From the NCBI GenBank assembly GCA_029262935.1, contig JAJCYK010000242.1:1-5043 (forward strand): DNA of 5,043 nucleotides. Reading direction: 5' to 3'. Below the pieces are notes generated by a model, which saw only the letters and a list, made by a program, of their open reading frames with translations, was not told where the DNA came from and did no database searches. The translations under genes were made by a program, and so were the position numbers. Below are positions 1 to 5,043 of the stretch, one piece after another. Source of the stretch: Cytophagales bacterium. GTDB taxonomy: Bacteria; Bacteroidota; Bacteroidia; Cytophagales; Cyclobacteriaceae. Position 1 is the first letter of the stretch. Each line of letters begins with the position of its first letter.

Positions 1-1
1 C

Positions 2-244
2 ATTTTGTTTTACATTTTCTTTCAAGTGCCAGACTGGTCTGCAGAATTGAAAGCTCGACATGAAATATTGTTGCAAATACTGGAACTGGCAGATCAACTG
101 CAGGTGCGATTCGCTTTTCCCACTCAAACTTTACATATGGAAACTTTTCCAGGTCAAAGCTCGTTGACACCAGAACCAATGGAAGATATGAAAAGCCTTA
201 AGGCAAAAATTGACGAATACTTTAAGCAAAACCCAGAACAATAA
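2..244 (+). CDS. MscS-family mechanosensitive ion channel, C-terminal fragment (5' end outside window)
   Basis: Only the last 80 residues are visible; the reading frame is open to the left edge, so the TTG at position 5 is an internal codon and not the start. The visible part matches the cytoplasmic alpha/beta end of larger MscS-type channels: a beta strand (FYIFF), the 'VPDWSAELKARHEI' segment, an amphipathic helix (LLQILELADQL), then the hallmark 'VRFAFPTQTLHM' strand and a charged tail ending in KQNPEQ. In this family the pore-forming helices lie upstream, and the C-terminal domain builds the cytoplasmic vestibule of a homo-oligomeric inner-membrane channel that releases solutes on hypo-osmotic shock. 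The TAA stop is followed after 6 bp by the start of the cystathionine gamma-synthase-type gene, so the two are probably on one transcript. Family assignment is from motif recognition; ion specificity and subfamily cannot be told from this fragment. Confidence 0.85.
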   Translation: MLFYIFFQVPDWSAELKARHEILLQILELADQLQVRFAFPTQTLHMETFPGQSSLTPEPMEDMKSLKAKIDEYFKQNPEQ

Positions 245-250
245 ACAAGT

Positions 251-1390
251 ATGAAATTCGCAACTAAAACCATACATGCGGGAGTTCATCCCGATCCTAC
301 CACCGGAGCCATAATGACTCCTATATACCAAACATCAACGTACGCTCAGCAAAAAGTGGGCGAACACAAAGGATATGAATACAGCCGTACGCACAATCCA
401 ACGCGTGACGCCCTTCAAGAAAACTTGGCAGCCTTGGAGAACGGGAAACACGGCTTGTGTTTTGCTTCCGGATTAGCAGCCACTGATGCCGTGATAAAGA
501 CTTTAAATCCCGGCGACGAGGTAGTGAGTACCAACGACCTCTATGGGGGAACCTATCGCATCTTTACAAAAGTGTTTGAAAAGTATGGTTTAAAATTCAA
601 GTTCGTGGGTATGACGGACGGGAATGCCATAAAAGAGCACCTCACGGAGCAAACAAAATTGGTTTGGATTGAGACTCCCACTAATCCAATGATGCATATA
701 ATAGATATAAAAAGTATTGCTGAAGTAGCGAGAGCTCGTGGTATAAAAGTAGTGGTGGACAATACCTTTGCCACGCCCTATTTACAGCGGCCTTTGGACT
801 TAGGAGCAGATATGGTCATGCATTCCGTAACCAAATACATGGGAGGTCACTCGGATGTGGTGATGGGGGCTTTAATTCTGAACGATGACGCCTGGGCAGA
901 AGAGCTAACTTTCATTCAAAATGCCTCAGGTGCGGTTCCTGGCCCTCAAGATTGCTTCTTAGTACTACGGGGTATTAAAACTTTGCACTTGAGAATGCAA
1001 AGACATTGCGAAAATGGAGCTGCAGTGGCAAAAGCTCTGAAGGCTCATCCCAGAGTGGACAAGGTCTATTGGCCAGGATTTGAGTCTCACCCCAATCATG
1101 AAGTAGCCAAAGCTCAAATGGACGATTTTGGCGGCATGATTTCGTTTACTTTAAAAGGTGATGATGTTGAAGAGGCAAAAGCTGTAATGAATAAGTTCAT
1201 CTATTTTACTATTGCAGAATCCTTGGGTGGGGTAGAATCCCTTTGTGGCCACCCTGCTTCCATGACTCATGCCAGTATCCCACCTGAAGAACGGGTTAAA
1301 TCCGGTCTGTTAGACTCACTAATACGTCTAAGTGTAGGTATTGAGGATATTGATGACTTATTGGAGGATTTACACCAAGCTTTGGGGTAA
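251..1390 (+). CDS. Cystathionine gamma-synthase / gamma-lyase family PLP enzyme (MetB/CGL-like)
   Basis: A complete 379-residue cytoplasmic enzyme of the Cys/Met-metabolism PLP family (fold type I), of normal length. Visible landmarks: the YSRTHNPTR motif at 44-52 (Tyr44 and Arg46 bind PLP phosphate of the partner subunit), the SGL loop at 73-75, Tyr98 in LYGGTYR stacking on the cofactor, ETPTNP at 141-146, Asp170 in VVDNTFATPY contacting the pyridine nitrogen, the Schiff-base Lys195 in HSVTKYMGGHSD, GPQDCFLVLRG at 231-241, ESLGGVESL at 323-331, and Arg359 in LIRLSVGIED for the substrate carboxylate. Gamma-synthases join an activated homoserine to cysteine to give cystathionine; gamma-lyases split cystathionine to cysteine, 2-oxobutyrate and ammonia. 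Glu329 aligns with Glu339 of human gamma-lyase but is also usual in gamma-synthases, so sequence alone does not choose between them; Bacteroidota homologues are commonly labelled gamma-synthase. The ATG at 251 gives the usual MKFATKTIHAG N-terminus; no Shine-Dalgarno is evident. Confidence 0.93.
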   Translation: MKFATKTIHAGVHPDPTTGAIMTPIYQTSTYAQQKVGEHKGYEYSRTHNPTRDALQENLAALENGKHGLCFASGLAATDAVIKTLNPGDEVVSTNDLYGGTYRIFTKVFEKYGLKFKFVGMTDGNAIKEHLTEQTKLVWIETPTNPMMHIIDIKSIAEVARARGIKVVVDNTFATPYLQRPLDLGADMVMHSVTKYMGGHSDVVMGALILNDDAWAEELTFIQNASGAVPGPQDCFLVLRGIKTLHLRMQRHCENGAAVAKALKAHPRVDKVYWPGFESHPNHEVAKAQMDDFGGMISFTLKGDDVEEAKAVMNKFIYFTIAESLGGVESLCGHPASMTHASIPPEERVKSGLLDSLIRLSVGIEDIDDLLEDLHQALG

Positions 1391-1412
1391 TCATCTATAC
1401 CACTTGGAGTTT

Positions 1413-1440
1413 TTGGTTTTGATTAGTTATTGCTATTTTG
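1413..1440 (+). promoter_or_regulatory. Weak candidate Bacteroidota-type promoter upstream of the Asp-box protein gene
   Basis: The 74-bp gap between the PLP-enzyme gene and the Asp-box gene contains TTG at 1413-1415 and, 18 bp further on, TATTTTG at 1434-1440. This resembles the -33 TTG and -7 TAnnTTTG elements of Bacteroidota housekeeping promoters, but the -7 box is one T short. It would place transcription start roughly 20 nt before the ATG at 1465. The region is T-rich, so a match of this quality can occur by chance; readthrough from the upstream genes is an equally good explanation for expression. Confidence 0.25.
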
Positions 1441-1445
1441 ATTGC

Positions 1446-1456
1446 CCAATCATTGG
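1446..1456. repeat. Perfect 11-bp palindrome CCAATCATTGG in the leader of the Asp-box gene
   Basis: CCAAT-C-ATTGG is perfectly symmetric around position 1451 and sits 8 bp before the ATG at 1465. An overlapping alternative pairing exists: TTGCC at 1442-1446 with GGCAA at 1455-1459. It could be a small operator half-site pair or a weak hairpin near the translation start. The arms are too short to be sure it is not chance, and there is no downstream T-run that would make it a terminator of the preceding gene. Confidence 0.3.
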
Positions 1457-1464
1457 CAACAATC

Positions 1465-4400
1465 ATGCAAACGATCAAGACACCCCTGTGCATAGCACTT
1501 CTATGCCTTTCTCTAGTTGTAACTTTTAACACTGAGGCGCAACGCAAGCGCAACGCGCCTGTTACCCGGCAATTCGCTGAGGAATTATACTCGGCTTTGG
1601 AATGGCGTTCCATAGGCCCTTATAGAGGAGGGAGAAGCGCTGCCGTTACTGGAGTACCAGGCAACCCTAATTTGTTTTATTTTGGTGCTACCGGGGGTGG
1701 CGTTTGGCGGACGAAAGACGGAGGGTCAAACTGGGAAAATATTTCGGATGGATTCTTTGGAGGATCAGTTGGAGCGGTGGCTGTCAGTGAATATGACCCC
1801 AATACGATTTATGTGGGCGGTGGTGAGAAAACCGTTCGAGGCAATGTTTCCTATGGTTATGGCATCTGGAAATCCAATGATGCCGGGAAAACCTGGCATT
1901 TTAACGGTTTGCCAGAATCAAGACACGTGTCGCGTATTCGTATCCATCCTAAGGATCCTGATATTGTCTACGCCGCAGTAATGGGAAATTTATTTGCACC
2001 TTCTGATAGTCGAGGAGTCTATAGAAGTGAGGACGGGGGTAAAACCTGGAATAAAGTACTGTATGTTAATGACGAAGTGGGAGCGGTGGATTTGGTTTTG
2101 GATCCGAATAACCCTCGGATTATGTACGCCAGCTCTTGGAGGATTAAACGAACTCCTTACAGCTTAAGCAGTGGCGGTGAAGGCTCAGGGCTTTGGAAAA
2201 GTACCGATGGCGGCACAACTTGGGTTTCATTGGTTGCCAATAAAGGCTTTGCTGAAGGGACACTAGGCATAATAGGAGTTGCTGTGTCACCTGTAAACTC
2301 AGAAAGGGTGTGGGCTATGGTAGAAGCTAATGAAGGAGGACTTTTTCGTTCTGATGATGCTGGTAAGACCTGGACTAAATTAAATGAGGACAGGAACCTG
2401 AGGCAAAGGGCTTGGTACTACACGCGCATCTATGCCGATACCAAAGATGAGGATGTGGTGTATGTTTTAAATGTACGTTATCATAAATCCAAAGATGGTG
2501 GCAAAACATTTTCAGAACACGTTGCTCCTCATGGTGACCATCACGATTTATGGATAGCACCGGAAGATCCTCAACGAATGATAATTGGTGATGACGGAGG
2601 AGCCCAAGTGTCATTTGACGGGGGTGAAAATTGGTCTACCTATCTCAATCAACCCACAGCCCAATTTTATAGAGTTACTACTGACAACAGCTTCCCGTAT
2701 CGCATTTATGGCGCACAACAGGACAACTCAACCGTACGAATTAGGCATCGAACCGATGGTAGTGCTATTACCGCTAGTGATTGGGAAGCTACAGCTGGAG
2801 GAGAAAGTGCTCATATTGCCGTGGATCCCCTGAACAATGATGTCGTATACGGAGGCAGTTATGGTGGATTCTTATCAAGGGTAGATCATGGGTCCGATCA
2901 AAGAAGAATTATTAATGTGTGGCCGGATAATCCCATGGGACATGGAGCCGAGGGCATGCGCTACCGTTTTCAGTGGAATTTTCCCATATTCTTTTCTCCT
3001 CACGACCCTAAAAAATTGTATTCGGCAAGTAATCATCTACATGTTACCACCAATGAGGGTCAGTCCTGGGAATTAGTTAGCCCAGATCTTACCCGCAACG
3101 ATGCCTCGAAATTGGGACCATCAGGAGGCCCAATTACCAAAGACAATACCGCAGTAGAATATTACTGTACAATTTTTGCGGCTTGTGAATCGCCATATGA
3201 GAAAGATTTATTATGGACTGGATCGGATGACGGTCTCCTGCATGTTTCCAAAGACGGGGGTCAAAATTGGCAAAATGTGACCCCACCAACGATGCCCCAA
3301 TGGGCTATGATTAATAGCATTGATCCACATCCGTTCATTAAGGGAGGAGCTTATGTGGCGGCTACCCTATACAAGTCTGGTGATTTTGCTCCTTATTTGT
3401 ACAAGACAGAAAACTATGGAGCAACTTGGACGAATATTACCTCAGGCATTGATTCCAAACATTTTACCAGGGTAATACGCGCTGACCCTCAAAGACCCGG
3501 GTTGTTGTACTCAGGAACTGAATCAGGCATGTATATTTCATTTGATGATGGTAGCAGTTGGAAACCTTTCCAATTAAATTTACCGATAGTGCCTATTACC
3601 GACCTAGCAATTAAGGACAACAACCTTATCGCAGCCACTCAAGGCAGGTCATTTTGGTTACTTGATGATCTAACCCCATTGCATCAATTGGATGATCAAA
3701 TTGCCAAAAGTAACATCCATTTATTCCAACCCAAACCGAGCTATCGTTTAGAAGCCCGAGGGGGATTTGCCCCCCCACCAAAAAATGCTGGAAAAAACCA
3801 TCCAGGAGGAGTCATGATCCACTACTATTTAAAAAAGGAGTTGGACAGCACTAGCCAAATTAGTTTGGAAATGTTGGATCAAAATGGAACCACCATAAGA
3901 ACCTTTACTAATGAAGTTAAGACCGAGGAAAAGGAACCTGAGGTAAACCCAAAGCAGGGGATGAATCTTTTTGTTTGGGACATGAGATACCCAGAAGCAG
4001 AAAAATTTGATGGACTGGTTTTATGGGGTAGCGGTACCCAGGGGCCAAAAGTGGTACCCGGCACCTATAGGGCTCGCCTAACTCAAGCTGATCACGTACA
4101 GGAAGTCTCATTCGAAATTTTGGCAGACCCCCGTGCAACAAGTACATCACAAGAGTATCGCGCGCAATTCGATTTCTTAATGGAAGTGAGAGATAAGCTG
4201 TCTGAAGCTCATTTGGCTATTAAAACCATGAGGGAAGCGAATAGCCAAATAAAATTGGTGCAAGAAAGAATTAAGGATCAAGAAAAGATGGAGGACTTGA
4301 ATGCTTTGGGGGATTCCATCAAAGGTGAAATAAAAAAAATTGAAGAGTCTTTGTATCAGACCAAAAATCGGAGCAGACAGGATCCATTGAATTTCCCTAT

Positions 4401-4626
4401 CAGATTAAACAACAAGTTGGCGGGTCTTTCACAAGCAGGTGTGGGCAATAATAAACCAACCGATCAGGCGGTATCTTTTAAAAATGAGGTTATAGGTAAA
4501 ATAAATGAATCTTTAGATCAATGGAGTAAAGTGCTATCTGAGCAAATTCCTCAGTTTAACGATTTGGTCAAGCGCAAGGGAGTAGATGCCATTAATATTA
4601 AACAGCCTGCAGTAATAACGCCTTAA
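1465..4626 (+). CDS. Secreted Asp-box (BNR/VPS10-sortilin-like) beta-propeller protein with Ig-like and helical C-terminal regions
   Basis: A 1053-residue exported protein, usual for the large Bacteroidota family labelled 'glycosyl hydrolase' or 'VPS10 domain'. The ATG at 1465 is preferred over the in-frame TTG at 1438 because it begins directly with a signal peptide: MQTIK, hydrophobic 6-21, likely cleavage after TEA at 25. No lipobox is visible. The mature protein opens with the family's WRSIGPYRGGR (47-57). Eleven Asp-box motifs (S/T-x-D-x-G-x-x-W) end near residues 90, 144, 195, 253, 303, 349, 390, 535, 602, 655 and 699, which suggests two propeller units, the second less regular. A GDHHD loop lies at 357-361 and GAQQDN at 416-421. 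After a Pro-rich linker comes an Ig/FlgD-like domain (about 773-890, with VWDMRYP and PGTYRARL), then a helical, charged tail (about 897-1038) containing the NFPIRLNNKLAGL segment. No T9SS C-terminal sorting domain is evident. The substrate or partner is unknown; Asp-boxes are structural, so a glycosidase activity is not shown. Confidence 0.9.
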   Translation: MQTIKTPLCIALLCLSLVVTFNTEAQRKRNAPVTRQFAEELYSALEWRSIGPYRGGRSAAVTGVPGNPNLFYFGATGGGVWRTKDGGSNWENISDGFFGGSVGAVAVSEYDPNTIYVGGGEKTVRGNVSYGYGIWKSNDAGKTWHFNGLPESRHVSRIRIHPKDPDIVYAAVMGNLFAPSDSRGVYRSEDGGKTWNKVLYVNDEVGAVDLVLDPNNPRIMYASSWRIKRTPYSLSSGGEGSGLWKSTDGGTTWVSLVANKGFAEGTLGIIGVAVSPVNSERVWAMVEANEGGLFRSDDAGKTWTKLNEDRNLRQRAWYYTRIYADTKDEDVVYVLNVRYHKSKDGGKTFSEHVAPHGDHHDLWIAPEDPQRMIIGDDGGAQVSFDGGENWSTYLNQPTAQFYRVTTDNSFPYRIYGAQQDNSTVRIRHRTDGSAITASDWEATAGGESAHIAVDPLNNDVVYGGSYGGFLSRVDHGSDQRRIINVWPDNPMGHGAEGMRYRFQWNFPIFFSPHDPKKLYSASNHLHVTTNEGQSWELVSPDLTRNDASKLGPSGGPITKDNTAVEYYCTIFAACESPYEKDLLWTGSDDGLLHVSKDGGQNWQNVTPPTMPQWAMINSIDPHPFIKGGAYVAATLYKSGDFAPYLYKTENYGATWTNITSGIDSKHFTRVIRADPQRPGLLYSGTESGMYISFDDGSSWKPFQLNLPIVPITDLAIKDNNLIAATQGRSFWLLDDLTPLHQLDDQIAKSNIHLFQPKPSYRLEARGGFAPPPKNAGKNHPGGVMIHYYLKKELDSTSQISLEMLDQNGTTIRTFTNEVKTEEKEPEVNPKQGMNLFVWDMRYPEAEKFDGLVLWGSGTQGPKVVPGTYRARLTQADHVQEVSFEILADPRATSTSQEYRAQFDFLMEVRDKLSEAHLAIKTMREANSQIKLVQERIKDQEKMEDLNALGDSIKGEIKKIEESLYQTKNRSRQDPLNFPIRLNNKLAGLSQAGVGNNKPTDQAVSFKNEVIGKINESLDQWSKVLSEQIPQFNDLVKRKGVDAINIKQPAVITP

Positions 4627-4656
4627 GGTAAGTTACTTTTTGATTGCGATTGATGC

Positions 4657-5043
4657 TTAAACGTAACCAGCGATTTTATAGGCAGTATACCCTAATAGTT
4701 CTTTTGCAAGTAATTGCATACGATAAAGACCGTTGGGGCTTGGTCGAATAAAACTAAATACCGTTACTGGGTTGCTCGATGTCCTACTATCTGTGCTAAA
4801 ACTAGTGACCATAACATCGATTTTATTAAAACAAGCTTGAGCACGTCTCATATGAAAACCAGAAGTTATCAATAAGTATGTTGCATTTGGAAATTGATCT
4901 TTTAAAATTGATGAAACCGCTAAAACACTTTCTCTGGTGTTTCGTGAATCCCTCTCTATGATTAAATCCGTTCTAGGTACCCCGCACATAGTAAATACAC
5001 TAATTAATTGATCGGCTTCCCGGATATCTTGATCGAACAAATT
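4657..5043 (-). CDS. DUF218 family protein (YdcF/SanA/ElyC-like), C-terminal part (5' end outside window)
   Basis: The last 128 residues are visible; the frame stays open to the right edge, so the TTG at 5040-5038 need not be the start. Counting from the first visible residue, the DUF218 signatures are EADQL at 9-13, GVP at 21-23, ERDSRNTRES at 30-39 (the family's E-x-x-S-x-NT-x-E motif), YLLITSGFHMRRAQACF at 56-72 (the [TS]S-x-[FH]M-x-RA core), and an end ELLGYTAYKIAGYV typical of members whose last helix precedes an aromatic stop. The N-terminal part, expected to carry an early nucleotide-type-binding GG loop and perhaps membrane helices, is missing. Known relatives affect envelope integrity: E. 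coli SanA in vancomycin resistance and ElyC in peptidoglycan/lipid-carrier metabolism; YdcF binds S-adenosylmethionine. The biochemical role here is not determined. It converges on the Asp-box gene with a 30-bp gap. Confidence 0.85.
   Translation of the reverse strand, partial: NLFDQDIREADQLISVFTMCGVPRTDLIIERDSRNTRESVLAVSSILKDQFPNATYLLITSGFHMRRAQACFNKIDVMVTSFSTDSRTSSNPVTVFSFIRPSPNGLYRMQLLAKELLGYTAYKIAGYV

Noticed and set aside
553..774. Open frame on the minus strand inside the PLP-enzyme gene, and similar antisense frames at 131-331, 1395-1613, 2375-2614, 3879-4064 and 3917-4150.
   Set aside because: They are antisense to well-supported genes or straddle gene boundaries and show no recognisable domain; they look like shadows of the real genes.
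1472..1510. Cys9 or Cys14 of the Asp-box protein as a lipoprotein lipobox cysteine.
   Set aside because: The preceding residues (A-L-L-C and P-L-C) do not fit the usual lipobox with a small residue just before Cys, and the hydrophobic core continues past both cysteines to a normal signal peptidase I type site.
1682..1981. Plus-strand frames overlapping the Asp-box gene (also 2585-2833 and 2888-3076).
   Set aside because: They lie wholly inside an intact conserved reading frame and have no recognisable protein features.
4036..4060. Direct repeat of GGTACCC twice within about 20 bp, with another copy near 4977.
   Set aside because: Short and in coding sequence; they read as Gly-Thr and Val-Val-Pro codons in a normal domain, so chance is sufficient.
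4330..4341. A8 run in the helical tail of the Asp-box gene as a programmed frameshift site.
   Set aside because: The zero frame continues for nearly 100 codons with family-typical sequence (NFPIRLNNKLAGL), and no alternative-frame product or stimulatory structure was seen.
4621..4675. CCTTAAGG palindrome at the stop of the Asp-box gene and short inverted pieces (TTAAG/CTTAA, GTTAC/GTAAC) in the convergent gap, as a bidirectional terminator.
   Set aside because: The arms are 5 bp or less, AT-rich and far apart, with only a T5 run inside; they do not make a credible hairpin terminator, and part lies in coding sequence.

Overview
The window looks like an ordinary chromosomal stretch from a member of the Bacteroidota, most likely a marine Flavobacteriia or Cytophagia type. 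This rests on the moderately low GC, the near absence of Shine-Dalgarno sequences before the starts, the close resemblance of the sulfur-amino-acid enzyme to the flavobacterial/cytophagal form (recognised from memory, not searched), and the large exported Asp-box beta-propeller protein, a family abundant in that phylum. No finer placement is attempted.

Layout, left to right: (1) positions 2-244, plus strand: the cytoplasmic C-terminal end of an MscS-type mechanosensitive channel whose start lies outside the window. (2) 251-1390, plus: a complete PLP-dependent cystathionine gamma-synthase/gamma-lyase-family enzyme, only 6 bp after the channel gene and so probably co-transcribed with it. (3) 1391-1464: a 74-bp AT-rich gap holding a weak candidate Bacteroidota-type promoter and a small palindrome. 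(4) 1465-4626, plus: a 1053-residue secreted protein with eleven Asp-box (BNR/VPS10-sortilin-like) motifs, an Ig/FlgD-like domain and a helical C-terminal tail. (5) 4627-4656: a 30-bp convergent gap with no clear terminator. (6) 4657-5043, minus: the C-terminal part of a DUF218 (YdcF/SanA/ElyC-like) protein whose start lies beyond the right edge.

How they work together: the channel acts in osmotic protection at the inner membrane, the PLP enzyme in methionine/cysteine metabolism in the cytoplasm, and the propeller protein outside the inner membrane. Nothing in the sequence ties them into one pathway, and the short spacing of the first two genes suggests shared transcription rather than shared function. 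No RNA gene, mobile element, CRISPR array or defence module was seen, and I found no convincing new system. The most open questions are the function of the Asp-box protein and of its His/Asp-rich loop.
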